NCBI GenBank assembly: GCA_015680685.1
Contig: MNCI01036279.1
Span: forward strand, 1-64,000
Length of the DNA stretch: 64,000 nucleotides
Direction of reading: 5' to 3'
Origin: Gnetum montanum
Taxonomy: Eukaryota; Streptophyta; Gnetopsida; Gnetales; Gnetaceae
Part shown: piece after piece, positions 47,384 through 57,654 of the stretch
Position numbering within the stretch: position 1 is the stretch's first letter
Layout: the number at the start of each line of letters is the position of its first letter
Translations under genes and position numbers: made by a program
The notes under the pieces: model-generated
Database searches by the model: none
Told to the model about the DNA's origin: nothing
The model's input: the letters and a program-made list of their open reading frames with translations, nothing else

Positions 47384-49385
47384 ATGCCTCTCCTACAAGA
47401 CTATAACAATGCCACACTTAGTGAGGAAGTTCATTGGAGAACCAACGAACTATATGACGATGAATATTGGAGTACACAACTTGAAGTGGGGGTTTCTTAT
47501 AAACATAAACAAAAGCAATGTCATCACAATGCATGAAAGCATAACTTACCTAATGATGATGAACCCCTACTGGCCACTACAAGCTTAATGCAAATGCAAG
47601 AGGTTGTTTGAATCTCCTATAGGCATCGTAAAGAGAGTCGTCTACCCAACCTCGATTTAAATAATTTTCCTAATTTTTCAGGAGGCTATGACTTAGATTT
47701 GCATCAATATTTACAAGCCTTCTACAATGCCTGCACATGGAACAACATTGATAACAGTTGGCAAAAACTCAAGATCTTCCCTATGACACTCGTTGGCCAA
47801 GAAAAAGTATGGTATAGATCGCTAAAACCATATTCAATACGACGTTGGTTAACAATTGTAGAAGTATTTAACAAAAAATATCAAACCTATGCAAGAGTGT
47901 CAACCTTGAGAAAAAAAATAAAAGAGTGGAAACAAGCACAACCTGAACCCTTGCACATGGCCTTATAAAGATATTATGCACTATTGAACAACTATCTAGG
48001 CCATGGGTTTTCCAAGGAAAGGCTAATGTACCATATCATTGATGGGCTACGTAATGAAACAAGAGAGACCTTAGGAATGTATGCCCAAGGTTAACTATAC
48101 AAACTATGAACCCATCAAGTCCAAGAGCTTATTAAGTGGGTAGAAAAAGAAGAAGAAGAATTAGCTAGATGGAATACTGTTGAAAAACACCAACAGGACC
48201 AAAATCTCAACTTAATAAAGGTCCATGATCATAAAAAGGAGAGATCAACTTATCACAAGGAGAAAGAATCATCTTTGCCAATATAAAAATCATTAGAAGA
48301 AGTCGAAGCAAAGATCAATAAGATGTTGAAATGGGTGTATCAAAAGTGTGAAGAATTTATCAATATTATTGGAGATAGCATTTTGACAACCCAAGAAGTA
48401 GGACAAAGTATTGGTAGACAATTGGAATGAAGGGCTAAGGAAAATAAGAGCTCAACTACCAATCATACGTATGAATGCAACATATGCATGTACGATCACC
48501 CCAAGGGCTAATGCCCAATCTTATTACATGTATACGAGCATTGGGAAAAAATGTTACATCCAGAGTTTGTATAGAGATAATGTGTTTGATCACAATGGCA
48601 ACAAACCCAATCATGGGTGAAACCACCCCTAGACTAGAGACACCCTTCATGTCATCCGAATCCAAACTCTTACCTAGTTCAGTACCCTGTTTCTCCAACT
48701 GGGCCAACATACTCTATCTCACCACACTACTATTCTCCTCAATACTATCATCCCATGCCTTCAACACAACCACCACCTTGTGTACCTTATACTCCTCCTA
48801 ACTTTCAACATTATCATCCTTTTCCTCCTTTCACATCACCACCAACTATTCCTAAGGTGTATTCACCACAACAACAGCCCACAAACGTGACTTGTTCTAA
48901 TATTGCCAATAGCAGTGAGAGACCTCCTCAACATCGAAAGAGTTCCTTCTTTAGAAATCACCCTAGGAAAGGACAACACAATTCTGAGGCCACTGCATCC
49001 TCCAACATAGCACAAGTCCAACCCTGTGGTGCACCCTTATCTTCAAACTCCACGTCTCATGTTACTTCATCAAGGCCACCAACTAACACTCTAATAACCA
49101 TACGGCCCAATGAACATAGGAATGGATGGTAACATCCCAATCCTTGCATACCATCTTATAATCACAAACATCATAGTCAGTCAACTTGCTATTCAGGAAC
49201 TACATCGTATAAATTGCTCCACTATGCTTACTATAATCAAGTGTGTGAACCCTGATGGGGTAAGTATGACTGAGTCCCAATATTTCCAACATGCAAGGAT
49301 CCTCATCTTCCATTTATTAATCCTTGTCATCCTCAACCGATTAGTAATGGGGGATATCCCCCATTCTAATAACAAGCAAGATTAA
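47384..49385 (+). pseudogene. gag: Element 2 gag
   Basis: One frame from the ATG at 47384 can be followed for about 660 codons, interrupted by roughly a dozen stops but no net frameshift (open blocks at 47699 and 48755 are in the same frame). Order: acidic N-terminus; DEPLLATTSLMQM; gag core with LNNFPNFSGGYD, HQYLQAFYNACTW, WYRSLKPYSIRRW and FNKKYQTYARVSTL (47640-47920); GHGFS and IIDGLRNETRETLGMYAQ; an acidic helix; the knuckle-like CNICMYDHPKG*C (48475-48513); and a long Pro/Ser/Tyr/His-rich tail. Most stops sit where Gln or Arg codons would become stops by C-to-T change. The capsid-like core would package RNA in the family. No protease is fused to the end, unlike element 1. Confidence 0.85.
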
Positions 49386-51350
49386 TAACCACTTTTTATT
49401 TTATTTAATTTTACAACTATTTGTTTTCCAGTTTTTTATTTTTCAATTTCTTGTTTTATCTTTTTGTCTTTTTACATTTTTGTAAGTAATCTCATCTATG
49501 ACTAAAACACTCATGTGGATCGTTGGTTGAAGTGTGTTCTATGTTATTAAGTATCGAGTGACAAATTATGTGGATAGTGAGCGTATTACACCCACTCATC
49601 CATTCTACAAATAAGAGGTTCTGTTCAGGGTTACAGTGTTATTCTTGAAATTCTTAAAACTTAAAATTAACTTTGTGTTCATTATACCCATAATGAAGAA
49701 GGATGGATCAAGAGGAAATGATTATGGTGTGGCATCAAGGGGACTTGCCAATTCTCTTTGGTGACATCTATGGAAGTTATCATGCAACCTGGTTGTATTA
49801 AGATCCTTGTAGATCTAACGAAAATGGGAGTAAGAGTATTCAAAAGGCACTCAGAAATTCAATGTTGTTCTAGGGGGTTCCACTGGAAAGACATACACCC
49901 ATGCCTAAAGGTTGATGGCTTCCTTGGATTCATTCATTCTAAAAAAAATAGTAAAAGAAAAAAAATGAAAAGAAAAGTGCCACAAAATAAAAATCACTCC
50001 TCCCTTGAATAAAACACCAAGTAATCGTATGCCTTGTTGTTATGGTACCCTCATAGTTGCTCATCATGGGATGAAACAATGCGATGTCACTAATTAGAGG
50101 AATGGACATGGTCCTAATCTTGGAATGATGGGTTAATGACATGTTAATTATGCTTTACATGCAAAATTCATTGTGCCCTAGGTCAGTTATCTCATGTTCC
50201 AATCTCTACAATCCCTTTCTATAGTTTCTCTCATGTCACTGTTCGTGTAATTGTAGTTCATGTCCTGTATAGTGTAGACTTCTTACCTCATTTGGGTGAT
50301 ATTCACATGTGTGTGTTTTGTAGAATTAGTGCAGATTAGATTTAACCCTTATAGTGCCCACAGACACTTTAACTGTGGTTACACAAGGGCATTATAGGTT
50401 GGAACCTACTTTGGGGAAGATCCACTTGTGTAATCTTTTGTAATATTCACTTATGACATAGCTCACACACATCATCTCTTACCCTCAACCTAATTCTCAT
50501 AACATTCTTTCCCTATTGTTAACTATCCCTTCAAATTTCAACATTCCTTTGTACCATTACATGGCCTTTTTCTCTCACTTACCACCTGAGGCCTTATTGT
50601 TCAAATCCACCCACAAATCATTATTCGTGCCTTCCAAACTATCTAAATTACCCTAGAACCCTTTAACACTTACCACGTGTCTTGGATTTTCATTTTTCAT
50701 TCCAGAAAATCCCTAAAAATTTGGTATTTTTTTATTGTGCCCCATATCACTAGTGTTGTGATATTGCATACATGATATCGTGGCCAACATGATATCGGGT
50801 ACATGATGTATCGTATGAAATATTGCATCCCTCCAACCTATAAATAGGCAACATCCTCCCCCCCCCCCCCCCCCCCCCCCCCTCTGCAACACTTAGCATC
50901 ATTTCTTACCATTCACATGGGGGAATTTTTTCAAATTTTTCTCTATGACTTGTAATTGAGTAACCCTTGCTTTCATACGCATATCTCCCTTTCTACTACT
51001 CTGATTTTGATTTCATCTAAACTTGCTTGAACCCGGAGTGTTCAGCTTAGTTGTGGGGGAGGGACACCTACCGAATAGTGCCTAACTTTTTTGGAATTTA
51101 TCATTTCCCAAAGGATATCATTAAGGGTAATTAGTTGAAAACTAAGAATAAAATGTGCCAAAAAATCATTTAACCCCTTAGGGACATCGAGAAATTAAAA
51201 TTGGAAACCACCTAAGTAAAATAGACTTATTATTACAATCATTCAGGAAACATCACACAAAGATAAAGTAAGATCATCAATTAAGGAAAGTAGTAAGGTA
51301 TAACTTAAATTCAAAAACAACCTCACTAATGCTTGGCTTGTGTGATTATA
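49386..51350 (+). other. Element 2 internal non-coding region
   Basis: T-rich after gag, then unrecognised. A block at 50354-50432 (TAGTGCCCACAGACACTTTA ... CTACTTTGGGGAAGATCCACT) resembles element 1 at 16748-16825. From about 50755 an LTR-like promoter follows, listed separately. Confidence 0.55.
50755..50882 (+). promoter_or_regulatory. Internal LTR-like promoter with C25 run
   Basis: GTGATATTGCATACATGATATCGTGG and further GATATCG/GTACATGAT repeats (50757-50830) resemble the U3 of elements 1 and 2. TATAAATA follows at 50839-50846. A run of 25 C lies at 50858-50882, about 20 bp after the TATA. It is about 500 bp upstream of the accessory coding region. The downstream sequence does not continue as an LTR (no R hairpin), so only the promoter part is present. 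Confidence 0.6.
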
Positions 51351-51351
51351 G

Positions 51352-54300
51352 ATGGCCTCGAAATGTGGACAATAAGAAGGTCCTACTCAAGGTGGAAGCA
51401 AACAACCTAGGAAAGCCAAAAGATAAGACCTTGCTAGGCAACATGTAGAACAGGAGGAACAATCATTCAACATCCATCAAGAAAATCCTCCTACTGTATA
51501 GTTCAGGCAAACAAAAGGAGGAGCTGCTACAGAGCCTGAATAGGGACAACATCTCATGTTGCCCAAAGATTGTGTTTAGGCTATCCATGCAAAGTCCACA
51601 TTCACTACAGTGATTGTGGAATTAAACTTTAAATCTTTTGCAGAGGTCACTCCTGAGGCTATCAGGGATCACCTCAAAGGATCTCCCTTATGGCCTGTCC
51701 TCTCTGAAAGCGGTGCTTGTACCTAGGGGAGATGTACCAATTCTAGCACAATAGGGAACAAAGCACTACTATCAACATCTATGGTGTATCAATTGATTTC
51801 TCCATGCAGGTCATTTTGAAAGCATTAAACCTTCTAAATATAAGGACCAAAGTTGCTCAGTTATCCACCCGCTCTGACCCCAATGTGTGACGAGATTGGT
51901 TGGAAAAGGCTTATGGTAGAGATAAAACATTTGGTGAGCTGACGACTAAAGAGAGGATTTACTTTAAAATTGGAACATATCATCTCTTCCCCACAAAGGA
52001 CTTAAAAGAATATCAATGTATGCGGCTAGAGGATGTGTAGTGTTGATGAAAAAGGTTAATGCTAACCTACCCCATGTATATTTAATGGAGATCCTAAGGT
52101 GGTTCTAGGAATGGAAGACATGGAAGATGGCATTGCCTTTTCCTTGTCTTATTAGAAAGCTTTGTAGATGTGTTGGTATTTGGGGCTACACCAATGATTT
52201 CCTCTGAAAAGCCCAGAGTGCTTCCTATGCTGAACTGTTAAAACCACCAGCTGCAAGGAAACTCACTGATGAGATGCTGGGACCAGAAGAAGAAGAAGAA
52301 CAAACAATTGAACCAACTACAAATCAACTTGCAGGACCCAACCAACCTCCAAGTATAGGACCCAGTCAACAACAGGAAGTAGGGCCCAACATAGGCCAAG
52401 ATCAGCCATCACCGCAAGACTACAGACCATTAATGAGTCATCTTAGGGCCATCATTGAAATGGTCAGTTGGGGAAGTCGTGATGACACAAACATCTTTCA
52501 TGTCATTGATGATGTCATTCAACCCACTGTTTATATGAATGGCACAAAGGGTGAAGTATCTATTCACATAGGAGGAGTGGGAAGTATTTGATCACAAAAA
52601 ATCTCAGGAAATGTGACATCTTTCCAGGTGTAATTAGAAACTGGTGAAGGGACCATTGTGATGATCATGCAACACTAGGATGTCTCAGAAGCTGCAGAAG
52701 TGGTTATAGACCACATCAAAGAGTCCTTCAACGTACCTATTGTGCCACTGGTAGATCTCATAGGACAAGGGATGTTCAAACTTTGGCCAGAACCTCAATG
52801 ACTCCTACAGAACATGAGGATGTGCTTGATCAATTGCTACAAATAGGGCAAGTAATGATGTCCCTATTTGACATCCCTCATGATGTTATGGAAATTCAGT
52901 TAGACCACATTTCCATGAAGGGGAAGCTAGTTTTAACAGAAGTGAGGGTCGAGCATGCGAAAGCAGAAGTGTAGAAATTACAAGAGTAGCTCATGGCCCT
53001 ACAAGTAACATAGTGGGACCCTCTATAATATGTTCTTGCAAACCAGTTGGATAATTTTAGAATTGAGGAACTAACCAAGCTAATCATGGAGAATAAAAAG
53101 TTGGCTGAGGAAAAAGAGAAGGTTGTTTGGGATGCCTCCGTATCATAAGCACAAACTCATGCGCATCTTAAGGCACTCAACACCTTACAAGAGGAGAATA
53201 AACAACTTGCTGTTGAAAATATTTGGTTGACCTCAGTAGAAAAGAAAACAACATTCTTGAAGAACATTTTCATAAGTTACGAGAAAAATTCATTTGAGTC
53301 AACCAAGGCATAAGTCGTTTGGCTAGGGAAAATCGAACCCTCTCAATGGAGGAGGTATGTGCAATCTGACAAAATATAGCCATTGAAATTAGCACATGGT
53401 AAAATGAGACTAAACGACATGAGAAGCTGAAGGAGCACTTCCAAGATCAGGTGGGAACGTACAAATAGTTCCTTGAGAAGGAGATCCATATGGCCAAGGC
53501 CCACATCAGCACTATCAATGCTAAACACATTGATGAGCCATCTTAGGGCCATCTTTGAAATGGTTAGTTGGGGAATTCGTGATGACACAAACCTCTTTCA
53601 TGTCATTGATGATGCCATTCAACCCACTATTTCTATGAATGGCACAAAGGGTGAAGTATCTATTCACACAAGAGGAGTGGGAAGTATTTGATCACAAAAA
53701 ATCTCAGGAAATGTGACATCTTTCTAGGTGTAATTAGAAACTGGTGAAGGGACCACTGTGATGATCATGCAACACTAGGATGTCGCAGAAGCTGCAGAAG
53801 TGGTTACAGACCACATCAAAGAGTCCTTCAATGTACCTATTGTGCCACTGGTAGATCTCACAGGACAAGGGATTTTCAAACTTTGGCCAGAACCTCAATG
53901 ACTCCTACAGAACATGAGGATGTGCTTGATCAATTGCTACAAATAGGGCAAGTAATGATGTCCCTATTTAACATCCCTCATGATGTTATGGAAATTTAGT
54001 TAGACCACATTTCCATGAAGGGGAAGCTAGTCTTAACAGAAGTGAGGGTCGAGCATGCGGAAGTAGAAGTGTAGAAATTACAAGAGTAGCTCGTGGCCCT
54101 ACAAGTAACATAGTGGGACCCTCTGCAATATGTTCTTGCAAACCAGTTGGATAATTTTAGAATTGAGCAACTAACCAAGCTAATCATGGAGAATAAAAAG
54201 TTGGCTGAGGAAAAAGAGAAGGTTGTTTGGGATGCCTCCGTATCATAAGCGCAAACTCATGCGCATCTTAAGGCATCCAACACATTACAAGAGGAGAATA

Positions 54301-55295
54301 AACAGCTTGCTATTGACAATATTTGGTTGACCTCAGTAGAAAAAAAAGAACATTCTTGAAGAACATTTTCATTAGTTACGAGAAAAATTCATCTGAGTCA
54401 ACCAAGGCATAAGTCATTTGGCCAGGGAAAATTGAATCCTCTCAATGGAGGAGGTACATGCAATTTAACAAAATATAGCCATTGAAATTAGCACATGGTA
54501 AAATGAGACTAAACGACATGAGAAGCTGAAGGAGCACTTCCAAGATCAGGTGGGAATGTACAAATAGTTCCTTGAGAAGGAGATCCATATGGCCAAGGCC
54601 CACATCAGCACTATCAGTGCTCAACACACTGACTGGTGGGCCATGTTGGACACATATGCCTTTGCCCACCAAGCAGAAGTTAAGAGCTAGGACCTGTAGA
54701 TTCAAGATCTGATAGAATACATGGAGTTGGGAAATTGGCGATATGCCAACCTTTCCATGTTAAGAGCAGGATGCCTGAGGACATAGCTCAAGCAACAGGT
54801 AGCTACCACCCACATCAAATATGGAACAGAATTTGCAAAACATAAAAAGTTATTGGAGAAACTTCTAAACTTGAGGTGGTAAAGGCAAGCTACCAAGGAT
54901 AGAAGGATGTCGCAGCAGATTTGGCTCAATGGCTAGTAGATTTTTAATAATATAAAGATAAAGCCAGAGCCTCCAAAGAGGAACGACATGTATTTGCGGC
55001 CTAGTATGTCAAGGCCAATCAAATGTTTCCACAACTACCCTGTTCGTGGGAAGTTCCAACTCTGTCAAACATCGGGACATTACCAGGGATGGCACAAGAC
55101 CCTTGGACTAAGGAGGAAAAGCTCTAGGCCATACTTCAATGCCATCAAGTATCAAAACCTAGAGCACAAGACAAAGGGAAAGCACCAATGGAGGAGGCAC
55201 TACCACCTAGAACTACATGAGTTCCACAAAGTTTGTAGTTATAGAACATTCTTTGTGTTGTGTCTTCACTTTTTTTTATTCCACACTATGGAATA
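51352..55295 (+). pseudogene. Element 2 accessory reading frame, coiled-coil rich
   Basis: Broken frames, not clearly recognised. The first part (51840-52260) reads TKERIYFKIGTYHLFPTKDL and then LPHVYLMEILRWF and WKMALPFPCLIRKLCRCVGI. This is reminiscent of the 'putative plant transposon protein' domain of accessory ORFs in plant gypsy elements, a suggestion only. A Glu/Gln/Pro-rich linker (52274-52400) follows. Then come a MSHLRAIIEMVSWGSRDD block and heptad-like Leu/Glu/Lys stretches (ELTKLIMENKKLAEEKEK, LQEENKQLAVEN) expected to form coiled coils. A 1.1-kb part is tandemly duplicated (52434-53533 and 53534-54632). Many stops are TAG. Function unknown; it occupies the place where an env-like or accessory ORF sits in Athila-type elements. 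Confidence 0.5.
52434..54632 (+). repeat. 1.1-kb tandem duplication inside the accessory frame
   Basis: 52434-53533 and 53534-54632 align with an offset of 1100 falling to 1099, with few differences. Because 1100 is not a multiple of three, the junction shifts frame. The boundary reads ACACATTGATGAGCC, joining the unit end (ACACATTGA) to the unit start (TGAGYCATCTT). Confidence 0.92.
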
Positions 55296-55372
55296 ATCCC
55301 ATCTTCTCCATCTAATAATCCCATACCTATCTACTGTGTAATCACTGTAACTCCAGGACGCGTTTTCATTCA

Positions 55373-55384
55373 TTTGTGGGAGTA
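55373..55384 (+). promoter_or_regulatory. Polypurine-tract-like site, element 2
   Basis: TTTGTGGGAGTA directly before the 3' LTR, in the position of GTCATGGGGGTA in element 1. Confidence 0.6.
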
Positions 55385-56230
55385 TGATGAGTCACATTTT
55401 TGAGTGACCACAATATCATGTACGTGATATCGCATCTACAATATTGCAGCCCAACCACGATATCACATATGAGATATCGCAACTTGTCTCCTCCTCTATA
55501 AATAAGAGGTAGAAAAAAGAGTTATATATCATAGATATGGGAAGTTAGTCAGTTTTAGTTTAAGTGTTTTTCATTTATTTCTCTTCCTTTTCCTCTCCGT
55601 GTATGTCCGCAGTGTGGTGATTGTAATTGTACAAGATCCTTATTCACGTGTGACGTACTTGGACACGCACATGACTGGAAATAAAGATTGAGATTACTTC
55701 ATCATTGTAGCATTCACTTAGTTTAATTATTTAATTAATTGTTATTTACTACTTTCCTAGTTAATCTTTTCTCATCCTAAACTCATGTTAAAACATGGAA
55801 TGAGTATGACTTGATTACAAGAATTTAAGTGTGACTACTTGGTAACCTAGTAGCGTACCTAGGATCTACACTTGGTAATCCTAGTGGTAGTCATGCACAA
55901 AGTCCAAGATGTGTACAGATAATCAAGGAATGGATGCTTATTGCACTTAGGCTAGTTTAGATTCTCTCACCTACTCTCTCTTAGATTAGTGAACATTACT
56001 TTCCCTTGCCTTTAGGAGTAGCATTAGATTAGAAACCACATCAGATACCTCACTCTAGACTAAACCATATGTAATAAAGATAATACTAGTCCAGGTGGGA
56101 AGATAGTGAACTGCAACCTAAGGCTAACTATCTAGATGCCACAACTAGTCCATTTGGGGAGTTTGACCAGATCATGCATGTAACGCTCGTATTTGTATGA
56201 TTGAGTGTAGGGGTACCTCGTCACTTATCA
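55385..56230 (+). repeat. Element 2 3' LTR
   Basis: TGATGAGTCAC...CTTATCA, 846 bp. U3 is about 45 bp longer than in the 5' LTR, with extra copies of the GATATCGCA/CAATATTGCAGCCC motif (55410-55482). TATAAATA is at 55497-55504. The 5' hairpin arm is mutated (ATCCTTATT). Confidence 0.92.
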
Positions 56231-56235
56231 AGTAT
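56231..56235. repeat. Target-site duplication AGTAT, right
   Basis: Exact copy of 46440-46444. Confidence 0.92.
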
Positions 56236-56580
56236 AAAATAAAGATTTTAGAAATATTGAGATTCTAAAAATCAAGAAAAGAAGTGAAATCTTTTAAAAT
56301 TATGAATATCAAATTGAAACCCTTGGCTTGGCACTATGTCATAGTCTATGTTACATTCCATCCAGAGATAGTACGTATTGTCACCTACTTATGAGTTATA
56401 CATTACATGTGGATTCTCAATGGGTTTTGAGGGACAATTTAATATATTTTATATATTATGAGGCTTCATTTTTATGTTATGAGTATGCTATCTTTACATG
56501 CTTAACTAACGTGATTATGTACACTAGCCCCTATGTGATGTGTTAGACAAGTGATGTTGCTAGCAAGGGTGTTAGATTGG
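56236..56580. other. Spacer between elements 2 and 3
   Basis: 345 bp of AT-rich sequence without a recognised feature. The last five bases before element 3 (ATTGG) are its presumed target duplication, which cannot be checked in this window. Confidence 0.5.
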
Positions 56581-57499
56581 TGATGAGTCATTGTTGGTGG
56601 CTGCATCAATAAGGCCTCATCAATGTAGTTGATCGCATTGACAAGGCCTCGTCGATGCATCTCACCTTGCGTTGATGAGGCCTCATTGACATAGTGTCTC
56701 TCTATCACCTATAAATACATGCCTACCAACAACATTTATGGCAATTGAGATTTCAGTAGCAACAAAGTTCTTGCATTTTTTCCATTCAAAAGTTAGAATT
56801 TTTCAACTGAATGGCTATAGCAGGAGTCATTGAGTGTATGGATCTTTATTCAAGCATTTTTGTACTTCTGCACAACAGTGTGTGTGGAAATAAAGATGAA
56901 CTTTTTGATAAACCTTGCAGCACTTTAGATAGATTAGCTATTTTTTTTATGCATTTAATATTTTTAATTATTTATTAATTAATTTTAATCAATTATTAAA
57001 TGTTTTCCAATTATTACGTTAATAAGAAAATTAAACGAGATAGATTACACACATAAGTATGGCTGCTTCGAATGCAACACATATTCGCTTGGTAATCCCA
57101 ACAGTGTTATTGCTTGGTACACCTAGTAATGTAGAGCTTGGTCACCTCGCATTAGATACATGGGTTTAGGACATGTACGAAAAATGGAAACGGATACTTA
57201 TGTTAGGACTAGTTAAATATTAGTTGATTAGTTAATTTATATTAGTTAATTAAACTCTTTTTATTGACATTTCAAGCACCAAAATATAAAATATAAAATG
57301 ATAAAAATCGGATGCCTCAGTTACACTTAAGCATACCAACGTACATCACAAATGTAATTGGGAGGATAATGATTGACCTAGTGCACTTCCTAAAGGACTA
57401 GTACATTGGAAATGAAAAAGTTCACAGAATTCGACTCAATTGCACATGAACACTTTGTGATTTATATGGTTTGGCATGTGGATGCCTCACTGCTCATCA
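56581..57499 (+). repeat. Element 3 5' LTR
   Basis: TGATGAGTCATTG...GCTCATCA, 919 bp. U3 has three AAGGCCTCRTCRATG-type palindromic repeats (56609-56690). TATAAATA is at 56710-56717. R hairpin arms are ATCTTTATT (56842-56850) and AATAAAGAT (56889-56897). U5 has CTTGGTAATCCCAACAGTG-type repeats (57089-57150). Confidence 0.88.
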
Positions 57500-57500
57500 T

Positions 57501-57518
57501 TGGCGCTATTGTCGGGGA
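57501..57518 (+). promoter_or_regulatory. Primer-binding site, tRNA-Asp type, element 3
   Basis: TGGCGCTATTGTCGGGGA. It matches the complement of the tRNA-Asp 3' end at 15 of 18 positions. Confidence 0.82.
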
Positions 57519-57654
57519 CTTTGTTTGTGGAACATGCGCTATTTAGTTTTAAGTGATTATCATTATATCATTGTATGAACTTCAAGGTAAATATCATCCC
57601 CACTATAAATAAAATTATAAAAGCACATTAATAATTTCATTTTGTTTTGGAAAA

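Larger units (their letters stand above)
46445..56230 (+). mobile_element. Element 2: complete non-autonomous LTR retrotransposon
   Basis: A 9786-bp element with LTRs of 799 and 846 bp (TGATGAGTCAC...CA), a tRNA-Asp-type PBS, a long gag, a roughly 2-kb non-coding middle with its own LTR-like promoter, a second accessory coding region, a polypurine-like tract and a 5-bp target duplication. I found no protease, RT, RNase H or integrase motif, so it depended on enzymes from another element. LTR divergence is roughly a tenth in the R region. Confidence 0.94.
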
